64,000 nt of DNA, from assembly GCF_040448305.1 (NCBI RefSeq), contig NZ_CP148752.1, forward strand, positions 4,278,001 through 4,342,000, given 5' to 3'. Source of the stretch: Pseudomonas fluorescens. Its GTDB lineage: Bacteria; Pseudomonadota; Gammaproteobacteria; Pseudomonadales; Pseudomonadaceae. Below, in pieces: positions 42,325 to 50,774 of the stretch (positions are counted from its first letter, which is position 1; each line of letters begins with the position of its first letter). The notes beneath the pieces are model-generated. The model was not told the DNA's origin. It searched no databases and saw only the letters and a program-made list of their open reading frames with translations. A program made the translations under genes and the position numbers.

Positions 42325-43047
42325 GTGATTTCAACCCAGTACATCGCCAGGCTCAAAGCATGGGGCGCCCATGGCTTTACCGCCACTGGCGTGGTCACCG
42401 CTTTCCTCGCCACCCTCTCCCTGCTGGATAACCAGCCGACCCATTGCCTGCTGTGGCTGGGTGTCGCCCTGATCGTCGACGGACTGGACGGTGCGCTGGC
42501 ACGCAAGGTCAACGTGCAGTCGGTGTTGCCGAGCTTCGATGGCTCGATCCTCGACCTGGTGATCGACTACCTGACGTACGTGTTTATCCCGGCACTGTTC
42601 ATCTATCGCTACATCCCGTTGCCGGACTACACCTTGCTGCTGAGCGTGTCGCTGATTCTGGTGTCGTCGCTGTTCTGCTTCTGCAACGTCAACATGAAGA
42701 GCACAGACAACTACTTCCAGGGTTTCCCCGCCGCCTGGAACGTGGTCGCCTTGTGCCTGTACATCATCGCTCCGTCGCCGTGGATCACCTTCGTCACGGT
42801 GATTGGCCTGGCGCTGCTGACCGTGTCCCGGATGAAATTCCTGCACCCGTTTCGCGTGCGCCGGTTCATGCCGATCAATATTGCGGTGACGGCCATCTGG
42901 TTGCTGTGCAGCTTGTCGCTGGTGCTCAACCATCCGTTGATCAATCCGTTGGTGATGGGGCTGTGGCTGCTGATGTCGGCGTACTTCCTGGGCATCTGCT
43001 TGTGGCGCACGGCGCTGGAGTGGCTCGACGAATCGAGGTTCAAGTAG
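42325..43047 (+). CDS. pcs: Phosphatidylcholine synthase
   Basis: 240 residues from GTG 42325 (tggag upstream), near the size of known Pcs. The CDP-alcohol phosphotransferase motif D-G-x2-A-R is in VDGLDGALARKVNVQSVLPS, followed by FDGSILDLVIDYLTYVFIPA. Seven or so hydrophobic helices are visible. Pcs joins choline to CDP-diacylglycerol to make phosphatidylcholine in the inner membrane, a lipid linked to host interaction in some bacteria. The DUF488 gene starts 3 bp after its stop. Confidence 0.93.
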   Translation: MISTQYIARLKAWGAHGFTATGVVTAFLATLSLLDNQPTHCLLWLGVALIVDGLDGALARKVNVQSVLPSFDGSILDLVIDYLTYVFIPALFIYRYIPLPDYTLLLSVSLILVSSLFCFCNVNMKSTDNYFQGFPAAWNVVALCLYIIAPSPWITFVTVIGLALLTVSRMKFLHPFRVRRFMPINIAVTAIWLLCSLSLVLNHPLINPLVMGLWLLMSAYFLGICLWRTALEWLDESRFK

Positions 43048-43049
43048 CC

Positions 43050-43436
43050 ATGGTGGTGCATATCGTTCAACTCGGATCACCCCGTCGACCTGACGAAGGC
43101 TTGCGCCTGGGCACGGTACGCCGCCCTCCCCGTGGCGTACCGAAAGCCGAATTCGCCCGTCGGGACTTTTATGATGTCTGGCAGCCGCTGCTGTCGCCCA
43201 GTACGCAGTTGGTGGCCGAGGCCAAGGCTGCGCAAGATGCCAAGGCCTGGGAGGTGTTCCGGCGCAAGTTCAAGGCCGAGATGAGCCAGCCTGCGGCCAG
43301 TCAGTTGCTGGATCTGCTGGCCGCGCTCTCCCATCAGACGTCCCTGGCCGTGGGGTGTTACTGCGAGGATGAAGCGCATTGTCATCGGTCGGTATTGCGC
43401 GAGTTGCTGGAGGCGCGGGGGGCGAAGGTTATTTAG
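43050..43436 (+). CDS. DUF488-family protein
   Basis: 128 residues from the ATG at 43050. Family pattern: VQLGSPRRPDEGLRLGTVRR, then FARRDFYDVWQPLLSPS and the C-terminal VGCYCEDEAHCHRSVL, with conserved cysteines and histidines. The function of DUF488 is not settled. It lies directly behind pcs and is probably co-transcribed. Confidence 0.87.
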   Translation: MVVHIVQLGSPRRPDEGLRLGTVRRPPRGVPKAEFARRDFYDVWQPLLSPSTQLVAEAKAAQDAKAWEVFRRKFKAEMSQPAASQLLDLLAALSHQTSLAVGCYCEDEAHCHRSVLRELLEARGAKVI

Positions 43437-43450
43437 CCGGCACCACCACT

Positions 43451-43549
43451 CCCCCTGTGGGAGCGAGCCTGCTCGCGAAAGCGGTCTTTCAGTCATAGAT
43501 GCTGTGGCTGATACACCGCATTCGCGAGCAGGCTCGCTCCCACAGGGGG
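43451..43549. repeat. REPIN with extended perfect ends
   Basis: ccccctgtgggagcgagcc pairs with the complementary end ggctcgctcccacaggggg; both REP cores are intact. It sits between convergent genes. Confidence 0.9.
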
Positions 43550-43572
43550 TTTTGCATTGTTATCGTTATCGC

Positions 43573-44385
43573 TTAACGCCGCGTGATCACTACCTCCAGA
43601 TATTCACTCGGCACCACCAGCGACTTGTCGCCCGCCCGGTTCATCCGGTTGATCAGCTCGGTCAGGTCCGACTCCAGGGCCTTGGCGCCGTCCGCGGGCA
43701 GCGCGGCGAAGGCCTTGTGCACCGGTCCGTACCACTCGCGGAAGGTGTCGATGAAATGCGCCGCCGAGCGATAGCGGAAATTGAACGTGCGGCGCGTCAC
43801 CTGGAGCAGGAATTCACGCTCGTCAAAATGCTCGTGCAGCCAGGCTTCGGTGCCCCAGCGTGAGGGTGGATTCGCACCTGGAGGGGGTGGCAGGTGCTGG
43901 CCCAGGGTCTTGAACATCTGGCCGACGAAGCCTTCCGGCGTCCAGTTGGCCAGGCCGATCCGCCCGCCCGGGCGACAAACCCGCGCCAGTTCCGCGGCGG
44001 CCTTGGGCTGGTCCGGGGTGAACATCACGCCGAAGGTCGACAGCACGGCATCAAAACTGCCGTCGGCAAAGGGCAAGGCTTCGGCATCGGCGACCTGGAA
44101 GGAGACGTTCAGGCGTTCTGCCCGGGCCCGTTCTTCGCCGCGTTCGAGTAAGGCGGCAACATAGTCGGTGGACGTCACCTGGCAGCCACGGCGGGCAGCG
44201 GCGAGGGTTGCGTTGCCGTTGCCGGCGGCAACGTCGAGCACGCGTTCATCGCACAAGAGGTCGCAGGCTTCGGCCAGTTGCTCGCCGACAATCTGCAAGG
44301 TGGTGCCGATCACGGCGTAGTCACCGCTGGCCCAGGAGGCCATCTGGCGGTTTTTCAAGGCAGTCAGATCAATGGGTGTACTCAT
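43573..44385 (-). CDS. Class I SAM-dependent methyltransferase (UbiE-like)
   Basis: 270 residues from the ATG at 44385. Motif I is VLDVAAGNGNATLAAARRGC (about 49-68); the acidic motif II includes STDYVAALLERG; motif III is FDAVLSTFGVMFTPDQ. The arrangement LARVCRPGGRIGLANWTPEG is UbiE/COQ5-like. Substrate unknown. The DUF4242 gene ends 45 bp upstream on the same strand. Confidence 0.88.
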   Translation of the reverse strand: MSTPIDLTALKNRQMASWASGDYAVIGTTLQIVGEQLAEACDLLCDERVLDVAAGNGNATLAAARRGCQVTSTDYVAALLERGEERARAERLNVSFQVADAEALPFADGSFDAVLSTFGVMFTPDQPKAAAELARVCRPGGRIGLANWTPEGFVGQMFKTLGQHLPPPPGANPPSRWGTEAWLHEHFDEREFLLQVTRRTFNFRYRSAAHFIDTFREWYGPVHKAFAALPADGAKALESDLTELINRMNRAGDKSLVVPSEYLEVVITRR

Positions 44386-44430
44386 GGAAACGGTCTCTGG
44401 GTTGAAACACGAATCGGGCCTGGCGGGCAT

Positions 44431-44700
44431 TCACTCCGCCGTTGTCGGATCAATGATGTTCATGACCTGGGAAATGCGATTGGCGGGAAAGCCACTGATC
44501 CTGGCGTGCTCCTGGATCTGCGCCTCGTTCGGCGAGATGTACACGCAGTAGAGTCTGTCACCGGTGACATAGCTCTGCAGCCACTGCACCTCTGGCAACT
44601 CACGCAACGCCTGGCAGGACTTCAGCGAAGCGGCTTTCAAATCCCTTTCCGACAGAGCTCCGGCGCCCTGGATCTCACGTTCGATGACGAACTTAGGCAT
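44431..44700 (-). CDS. DUF4242 small protein
   Basis: 89 residues. KFVIEREIQGAGALSERDLK, WLQSYVTGDRLYCVYISPNE and EHARISGFPANRISQV are the DUF4242 pattern, a small alpha-beta fold sometimes described as a nickel-responsive or stress-linked protein; function is not known. A ribosome site (gagagg) precedes the ATG at 44700. It is divergent from the AraC regulator gene across 177 bp. Confidence 0.85.
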   Translation of the reverse strand: MPKFVIEREIQGAGALSERDLKAASLKSCQALRELPEVQWLQSYVTGDRLYCVYISPNEAQIQEHARISGFPANRISQVMNIIDPTTAE

Positions 44701-44877
44701 GGCAACCTCTCTTTATTGTTGTGGATGGCAGGGCGGCACTCACCCTGTGATCAAACTATCGTCCTGACGGGCGCTGGCGTCCTGTCCGATCGTCGCCCAA
44801 CCCTGCCCGATCGTCCGGAGATTCCACGTTGCGCGCAGGCGCGTTCACAATCAGGAACCTCCCACGGGGAAACCCCA

Positions 44878-45870
44878 ATGGACGCTCTGTCACAGACCCT
44901 GCGCGTCGTGCACCTGGTTGGCGCGATCTTCATCAACGCCCGGTTCACCGCGCCCTGGTGCTACCAGTCGCCCAGCGCCGATACGGCGGCGCCGTTTCTG
45001 GAGCCCGATGCGGAGCGGGTGGTGATCTTTCACCTGATCACCGAGGGCGAGTGCTACGTCGAACTGGGCGATGACCCGCCGCTGCTGCTGAGTGCGGGCG
45101 ACGTGGTGATCTTTCCACAAGGCGATGCCCATCGCATGTGCTCACATCCCGGATTGCCCCCGGCCACGGGTGCGCGACTGGATGCGGTGCTGGCGCGCCG
45201 GCCCCGGCAATTAAGCTATGGCGGGGGTGGCGCGGTCACCCGATTGGTCTGCGGTTACCTGGCGTGCGACACGCGCCTGGCGGGCATGTTGCTCAAGGGC
45301 TTGCCGGCCGTGGTGCGGGTCAATGTGCGCGGTTCGGATGCCGGTATCTGGCTGGAGTCCTCCGTGCGCTATGCCCTCGCCGAAGCCCGCTCGCCCCGCC
45401 CTGGCGGCGAAGGGGTATTGGCCAAACTGGCCGAAGTGCTGTTCATCGAAGTGTTGCGCCTGTACATGAACGAACAGGGCGAAGGCCGCACCGGCTGGCT
45501 GGCCGGTGTGCGCGACCGCATCGTCGGCGCCGCCCTCAACGCCTTGCACAAAAAACCCTGCCACGCCTGGACGCTGGAGGAACTGGCGCGCACCGCCAGC
45601 ACCTCAAGATCGGTGTTGGCCGAACGCTTCCAGCAACTGGTAGGGGTGTCGCCGATGCAGTACCTGACGCAATGGCGCATGTTGCTCGCCGCCAACCTGT
45701 TACGCAGCAGCAACAGCTCATTGACGCGCATCGCCGAAGAAGTGGGATACCAGACCGATACCGCCTTCAGCCGCGCCTTCCGTCGCGAGTACGGTGCCCC
45801 ACCGGCGGCGTGGCGGCGCGGTCAGGAGAAAAAAACCATGGCTCACGAGGCAAGCCCCGTGAGCCATTGA
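44878..45870 (+). CDS. AraC-family regulator with cupin N-domain
   Basis: 330 residues from the ATG at 44878 (acgggga upstream). The cupin_6-type sensing domain spans about 1-190 (DPPLLLSAGDVVIFPQGDAH is the cupin strand pair). The double HTH at about 225-320 reads LEELARTASTSRSVLAERFQ and RIAEEVGYQTDTAFSRAFRR. It is divergent from the DUF4242-methyltransferase pair, which are its likely targets. Confidence 0.88.
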   Translation: MDALSQTLRVVHLVGAIFINARFTAPWCYQSPSADTAAPFLEPDAERVVIFHLITEGECYVELGDDPPLLLSAGDVVIFPQGDAHRMCSHPGLPPATGARLDAVLARRPRQLSYGGGGAVTRLVCGYLACDTRLAGMLLKGLPAVVRVNVRGSDAGIWLESSVRYALAEARSPRPGGEGVLAKLAEVLFIEVLRLYMNEQGEGRTGWLAGVRDRIVGAALNALHKKPCHAWTLEELARTASTSRSVLAERFQQLVGVSPMQYLTQWRMLLAANLLRSSNSSLTRIAEEVGYQTDTAFSRAFRREYGAPPAAWRRGQEKKTMAHEASPVSH

Positions 45871-45879
45871 ACGAGCGGA

Positions 45880-47097
45880 CTAAGCCGCTGGCGCGCTGGC
45901 CTTGGCCTCCTCCAGCAACTGCTGAATCATCTTCTCCTGCGTGTCGTAGCTACCTTCACCGAAGTGGGTGTAACGCACCTGGCCCTTGGCATCGATCAGG
46001 TAGTGCGCCGGCCAGTACTGGTTGTCGAAGTTGCGCCAGATCGCGTAGTTGTTGTCGATCGCCACCGGGTAGGTGATGCCGTATTCCTTCACCTTGGCCC
46101 TGACGTTGTCGATGATGCGTTCAAAGCCGTATTCGGGCGTGTGCACGCCGATCACCACCAGTCCGTCCTTTTCATACTTCTTCGCCCAGTCCTTCACGTA
46201 CGGCAGGGTGTGCTTGCAGTTGATGCAGTCGAAGGTCCAGAAGTCCACCAGCACCACTTTGCCTTTCAGGGCTTCGTTGGTCAGTGCCGGTGAGTTGAGC
46301 CATTCCACCGCGCCGGACAGCGACGGCATGGCGCCCTGGGCATCGCCCATGGTGCTGTCAGCCTTGACCTTGCTGACCAGGTAATCGACGACTTTCGGCA
46401 CGGTTTCCAGCACGCCTTTCTCCACACTGCTGACACCTTCCGAGGAGGTGTTGGCCAGCAACAGGTCATTGGCCCCCGTTGCAATCGCCGCCGCACCGGC
46501 GAGCACCGTAACCCCGGCGCCACGGCGCAGCCAGCCGGTGACCGGAATCGACGGTTTCAAGCGATTGACCAGGCCGCGCCCGGCAAAGATCAAGGTGCCC
46601 AGGGACAGCGCACTGCCCGCGCCATAGGCCACCAGCAACAGACTGGTGCCGGCGTTCGCGCCTTGCAGCATGGCGCTGGTGAGAATCACCCCGAGGATCG
46701 GCCCCGCGCAGGGTGCCCAGAGCAGCCCGGTGGCGACACCGATCATGATCGACGCCAGCGGCCCGGACCTCTTGCGCGAGTTCGGGTCGATGCGGTTGCC
46801 CAGCAACACGAAGGGCCGCGCCAGCCAGTCACCGACCCGGGCGGAGATCAGCGACAGGGCAAACAGCACCATCACCACCAGCGCGACGTGGCGGCCGGTG
46901 TTGCTGGCCTGGATCACCCACTCGCTGCTGACCACGGCCAGGCTGGAGACCAGGGCAAAGGTCAGGACCATGCCGCCAAGGGTCAGCAGGATCGAGGAGC
47001 GTGTGCGATCGGCCCCGGCAAACAGGAATGGCACGACCGGCAGGATGCACGGGCTGAGGACGGTCAATATGCCGCCCAGGAAAGCGATGAGTAACAT
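45880..47097 (-). CDS. dipZ: CcdA-thioredoxin fusion (DipZ-type) protein
   Basis: 405 residues. N-terminal CcdA-like membrane domain with conserved Cys17 in LSPCILPVVPFLF and Cys130 in LLWAPCAGPILG (six or so helices to about residue 215). A periplasmic linker leads to a thioredoxin/redoxin domain with Cys291 and Cys294 in WTFDCINCKHTLPYV. The protein would carry electrons across the inner membrane to a periplasmic thiol target. A short frame stops 9 bp from the AraC gene; the two are convergent. Confidence 0.9.
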   Translation of the reverse strand: MLLIAFLGGILTVLSPCILPVVPFLFAGADRTRSSILLTLGGMVLTFALVSSLAVVSSEWVIQASNTGRHVALVVMVLFALSLISARVGDWLARPFVLLGNRIDPNSRKRSGPLASIMIGVATGLLWAPCAGPILGVILTSAMLQGANAGTSLLLVAYGAGSALSLGTLIFAGRGLVNRLKPSIPVTGWLRRGAGVTVLAGAAAIATGANDLLLANTSSEGVSSVEKGVLETVPKVVDYLVSKVKADSTMGDAQGAMPSLSGAVEWLNSPALTNEALKGKVVLVDFWTFDCINCKHTLPYVKDWAKKYEKDGLVVIGVHTPEYGFERIIDNVRAKVKEYGITYPVAIDNNYAIWRNFDNQYWPAHYLIDAKGQVRYTHFGEGSYDTQEKMIQQLLEEAKASAPAA

Positions 47098-47136
47098 GGG
47101 ATCACCTAATACACATTAGAAGGCAACACATTGGCC

Positions 47137-47231
47137 AATGTGGGAGCGAGCCTGCTCGCGATGGCGTCGGGTCAGGCGGCACATCGTTGACTGAACCATC
47201 GCTATCGCGAGCAAGCTCGCTCCCACAGTGG
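47137..47231. repeat. REPIN between dipZ and the small exported protein gene
   Basis: Two inverted REPs, the second of the gcgagcaagctcgctccca variant, spacer with cacatcgttgactgaa. It separates two genes on the same strand. Confidence 0.88.
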
Positions 47232-47243
47232 ATTGGGGGGCTC

Positions 47244-47498
47244 TCAAGCCGTCTGCTCATCCAGCAACCGCCCCTGAGGCGTGCGACCGGCACCGTTCTC
47301 GGCGAGCATCCGCCCCTGCGGCGTGCGGCTGGAACCGTCTTGCGCCAGGAAGCCATTGGTGCCCTTCTCTGCCACCGGCGTCAGCTGGAAGCAGGTATTG
47401 CTGGCGCAGGCACTTTGCTCTACCGCGGCGTTGGCATGGGCCGCCGCACCGGCGATGGAAAAGGCGATGGCGGTAAAATAGCGGGAAATGTTGTTCAT
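47244..47498 (-). CDS. Small exported protein with RTPQGR repeats
   Basis: 84 residues: a signal peptide (YFTAIAFSIAGAAAHANA), a pair of cysteines (SACASNTCFQL) and a C-terminal repeat in which GSSRTPQGRMLAE is followed by GAGRTPQGRLLDE. I do not recognise the family. The repeat looks like the short decapeptide repeats seen in other tiny exported Pseudomonas proteins. Neighbours are dipZ downstream and a DUF2790 gene 48 bp upstream, all on the minus strand. Confidence 0.75.
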   Translation of the reverse strand: MNNISRYFTAIAFSIAGAAAHANAAVEQSACASNTCFQLTPVAEKGTNGFLAQDGSSRTPQGRMLAENGAGRTPQGRLLDEQTA

Positions 47499-47546
47499 GA
47501 TGTCCTTCCTGTTTCAAATGGATTGAGCGGTGGTTGATCGCGACAC

Positions 47547-47810
47547 TCAGTTTTCCGAGTTGCAGTTGTCAGCCAACTTGCTGTAACCCAGCACCTGGGT
47601 TTTTGACTGGGAGTCGAGGTACGTCAGCCGCGCATTCACCACGCCGCAGGAAGGTGAAGTGTCCTCGGTCAGCGACACCACTTTCCTGATATCCAGTTGG
47701 GTGCCGTAGGTGTAGGTTTTGGGAGCGACATCGGCTTCGGCACGGGCCGACAAGGTGCAGATGTTCAGGGCGGCAAACAGGCAGGCGGCGTAGATGGCTC
47801 TAGTGTTCAT
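47547..47810 (-). CDS. DUF2790 exported protein
   Basis: 87 residues. A signal peptide (IYAACLFAALNICTLSARA) is followed by the DUF2790 pattern TYTYGTQLDIRKVVSLTED, CGVVNARLTYLDSQSKTQVL and a final cysteine (DNCNSEN). These small periplasmic proteins are common in Pseudomonas, often many copies per genome, and are linked to metal or stress response in some reports. It is divergent from the response regulator gene across about 300 bp that contain repeated GATACAC boxes. Confidence 0.88.
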   Translation of the reverse strand: MNTRAIYAACLFAALNICTLSARAEADVAPKTYTYGTQLDIRKVVSLTEDTSPSCGVVNARLTYLDSQSKTQVLGYSKLADNCNSEN

Positions 47811-47951
47811 GGCGGATTCCTCAGGGTTCGACAGGTCGTTGGGCCGAGGCGCTCTGGTTTGCCTCGATGGAACCCATTAAAAGCCTGCGAGGTATCTCGT
47901 CTGTGTCGGGAATCGGCGTGAATCAATCGCTGCGTATCAGAACGGCGTCTG

Positions 47952-48038
47952 GATACACAGCCATACAAAACCGCTGGAAATCGGCTTTTTTGCCTTCGTG
48001 TGTATCCGCAGGCAAGCCAGATACACTGCAATACAAAG
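47952..48038. promoter_or_regulatory. Repeated GATACAC-N3-4-ATACAA boxes, candidate operator
   Basis: GATACAC occurs at 47952 and 48020, each followed ten bases later by ATACAA (47963 and 48031), and GTGTATC, its complement, at 48000. Spacing of about one helical turn within each pair is what OmpR-type regulators use. It lies between the DUF2790 gene and the response regulator gene, so autoregulation is plausible. Confidence 0.5.
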
Positions 48039-48107
48039 GGCGGCAGGCGAGCCCGCCGAGGCTCGATAGACTGTGTGGCATTCCCCATTTACCAGAGGTT
48101 TGGCCCA

Positions 48108-48848
48108 ATGGATCACGTTGATCACATCCTCATCGTTGACGATGACCGCGAAATCCGCGAACTGGTTGGCAACTACCTGAAGAAGAACGGCCTGCGCACT
48201 ACGGTCGTGGCGGATGGACGACAGATGCGCGCTTTTCTGGAAACCACCCCGGTGGACCTGATCGTGCTGGACATCATGATGCCGGGGGACGATGGCCTGG
48301 TGCTCTGCCGCGAACTGCGCGCCGGCAAGCACAAGGCCACGCCAGTGCTGATGCTCACCGCCCGCAACGACGAAACCGATCGCATCCTCGGCCTGGAAAT
48401 GGGCGCCGACGACTACCTGGTCAAGCCGTTCGCTGCCCGTGAATTGCTGGCGCGGATCAACGCGGTGCTGCGACGCACGCGCATGCTGCCGCCGAACCTG
48501 GTGGTGACCGAAGCCAGCCGGCTGTTGGCCTTCGGCCGCTGGCGCCTGGACACTTCGGCCCGTCACCTGCTCGATGAAGACGGCACCATGGTCGCCCTGA
48601 GCGGTGCCGAATATCGATTGCTGCGGGTGTTTCTCGACCATCCGCAACGGGTGCTCAACCGCGATCAATTGCTCAACCTGACCCAGGGCCGCGACGCCGA
48701 CCTGTTCGACCGTTCCATCGATCTTTTGGTCAGCCGCCTGCGCCAGCGCTTGCTCGACGACGCCCGCGAACCGGCCTACATCAAGACCGTGCGCAGCGAA
48801 GGCTATGTGTTTTCCCTGCCGGTGGAAATCCTGGGCGATCAATCATGA
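48108..48848 (+). CDS. OmpR-family response regulator
   Basis: 246 residues from the ATG at 48108. Receiver domain 1-125 with acidic pocket VDDDRE, phospho-acceptor Asp55 in LIVLDIMMPG and Lys in YLVKPFAARELL. C-terminal winged HTH with LSGAEYRLLRVFLDHPQRVL and VSRLRQRLLDD, ending in the RSEGYVF segment. It overlaps the kinase gene by 4 bp (ATGA). Signal and targets are unknown. Confidence 0.93.
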   Translation: MDHVDHILIVDDDREIRELVGNYLKKNGLRTTVVADGRQMRAFLETTPVDLIVLDIMMPGDDGLVLCRELRAGKHKATPVLMLTARNDETDRILGLEMGADDYLVKPFAARELLARINAVLRRTRMLPPNLVVTEASRLLAFGRWRLDTSARHLLDEDGTMVALSGAEYRLLRVFLDHPQRVLNRDQLLNLTQGRDADLFDRSIDLLVSRLRQRLLDDAREPAYIKTVRSEGYVFSLPVEILGDQS

Positions 48849-50155
48849 CCCTGGCGCTGCATTGGCCGCGCACCCTGGCCTCGCGGCTGTCGCTGATATT
48901 CCTGATCGGCCTGATCCTCGCCCAGGCGCTGTCCTTCGGCGCGCAGTACTACGAACGCTACGAGTCCTCGAAAACCACCATGCTCGGCAACCTGGAAACT
49001 GACGTTTCCACGTCCGTTGCCATCCTCGACCGCTTGCCCGCCGACGAGCGAACCGCTTGGCTCAAACAACTGGAGCGGCGCAATTACAGCTACCTGCTCA
49101 ATGAGGGTTCGCCGGGCACGCCCATCCGCACCGACATGCCCGATGCGCCCATTGCCATTGCCTCGATCAAAGACGCCATCGGCCACGATTACCCGATGAC
49201 CTTTACCGACATTCCCGGGCCGAAAAAACATTTTCAAGTGCACTTGAACCTGGCGGATGGCAGCCCGCTGACCATCGACGTCCGCCCGGCGATGGTGCCG
49301 TTGTCGCCCTGGCTGCCCATCGTGTTGCTCGGGCAACTGGCGCTGATGCTGGCCTGTTCCTGGCTGGCGGTGAGAATCGCCATCCGCCCCCTCACCCGCC
49401 TCGCCGGTGCCGTCGAAACCCTGGACCCCAACGCGCACCCAGTACTCCTGGACGAAAAAGGCCCGACCGAAGTCGCCCACGCCGCCAGGGCCTTCAACTC
49501 GATGCAGGCACGCATCGCGGCGTACCTGAAGGAACGCATGCAACTGCTCGCGGCGATTTCCCACGACCTGCAAACCCCGATCACCCGCATGAAACTGCGC
49601 GCCGAGTTCATGGACGACTCCAGCGAGAAAGACAAACTGTGGAACGACCTGGGCGAGATGGAACACCTGGTGCGCGAAGGCGTGGCCTACGCCCGCAGCA
49701 TCCACGGCGCCACCGAAGAAAGCCGCCGCACCGACCTCGACTCATTCCTCGACAGCCTGGTGTTCGACTACCAGGACGTGGGCAAGGACGTTCAGCTCAC
49801 AGGCAAGAGTGCAGCCGTCATCGACACCCGCCCACACGCCTTGCGCCGGGTGCTGGTCAACCTGACGGACAACGCATTGAAGTTTGCCGGGGCCGCCGAG
49901 TTGCGGGTGGAAAAGCAGGCCGATGGCAACCTGTCGATCAAGATCCTCGACCGTGGCCCGGGGATCGCCGAGGAAGAACTCAAGCAAGTGATGGAGCCGT
50001 TCTATCGCGTTGAGAATTCCCGGAACCGCAGCACCGGCGGCACCGGGCTGGGGCTGGCGATCGCCCAGCAGCTAGCGGTTGCAATTGGAGGGTCGTTGAC
50101 CTTGAGCAATCGTGAGGGTGGCGGGTTGTGCGCGGAGCTGAAGTTGCCGGTGTAG
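48845..50155 (+). CDS. EnvZ-type membrane sensor histidine kinase
   Basis: 436 residues. TM1 about 12-34, a periplasmic domain of about 120 residues, TM2 about 155-178 (IVLLGQLALMLACSWLAVRI), then HAMP. The phosphoacceptor is in LLAAISHDLQTPITRMKLRA; the ATPase motifs are NLTDNALKFAG (N), ILDRGPGIAEEEL (G1) and GGTGLGLAIAQQL (G2). It pairs with the OmpR-type regulator upstream, with which it overlaps. Confidence 0.93.
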   Translation: MTLALHWPRTLASRLSLIFLIGLILAQALSFGAQYYERYESSKTTMLGNLETDVSTSVAILDRLPADERTAWLKQLERRNYSYLLNEGSPGTPIRTDMPDAPIAIASIKDAIGHDYPMTFTDIPGPKKHFQVHLNLADGSPLTIDVRPAMVPLSPWLPIVLLGQLALMLACSWLAVRIAIRPLTRLAGAVETLDPNAHPVLLDEKGPTEVAHAARAFNSMQARIAAYLKERMQLLAAISHDLQTPITRMKLRAEFMDDSSEKDKLWNDLGEMEHLVREGVAYARSIHGATEESRRTDLDSFLDSLVFDYQDVGKDVQLTGKSAAVIDTRPHALRRVLVNLTDNALKFAGAAELRVEKQADGNLSIKILDRGPGIAEEELKQVMEPFYRVENSRNRSTGGTGLGLAIAQQLAVAIGGSLTLSNREGGGLCAELKLPV

Positions 50156-50217
50156 AAGGGTTTGGCTTAAGGGTGAGGATATCGGCCTTGCCGTAAAGAA
50201 TGGTTGGCTGGCAGGCC

Positions 50218-50415
50218 GTCATCGCGAGCAGGCTCGCTCCCACAGGTACTCAGTACATCCGCAAGATATTGCTCGGCTGGCAGGACGCCTTCGCGGGCAA
50301 GTCGGATCGCCGCACCGCCGCTCCCACAGGTACTCAATACATCCGCAAGATATTGCTCAGCTGACAGGCAGCCATCGCGAGCAGGTCGGATCGCCGCACC
50401 GTCGCCCCCACAGAA
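50218..50415. repeat. Three decayed REP units, period 84 bp
   Basis: The phrase cacaggtactcaRtacatccgcaagatattgctc occurs twice, 84 bp apart, after a normal REP at 50220. In units two and three the REP loop carries an inserted tcggatcgccgcacc. The third ends at 50415. It opens a 619-bp gene-free stretch (50156-50774). Confidence 0.8.
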
Positions 50416-50529
50416 GAGCAAAAACAGAGTGGCGTACACCTTCGCTCTTCACCACTCAACAGGCCGAGCGTTAGCTCGCCTGCAGCTTTTGATCTTGATC
50501 CACCCGCCCCCTCGGCAGGCTGAGTGGAG

Positions 50530-50745
50530 GCGTTCATCCGGGGGTGGGCGCGCAGCGCCGTTCGGCGCAGCCGAACACATCGAGAGGAGGTCGAGCGAAG
50601 CCGACCGGAGGCGATGCCCCCGGATGAATGCCGGAGCGTAGGAACCCCGAGCCTCAGCGAGGGGCCGTACGTAAGGGGCGAGACCTTTGGTTCCTTTGGG
50701 GCGTTTGCCAAAGGGACTCGCCGTAAGGGCGAAACCATAAGTCGC
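50530..50745. repeat. Long structured intergenic element
   Basis: A 12-bp perfect inverted repeat TTCATCCGGGGG (50533-50544) / CCCCCGGATGAA (50617-50628) encloses a smaller one, GTTCGGC-GCA-GCCGAAC. A second nested hairpin uses GGCGAG...CTCGCC with CCTTTGG...CCAAAGG inside it (about 50676-50722). Frames through it have no domain. I believe related elements recur between genes in many Pseudomonas genomes, from memory only. Confidence 0.55.
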
Positions 50746-50774
50746 CGTTACCGCAGAAACGGATATGTACTCAA

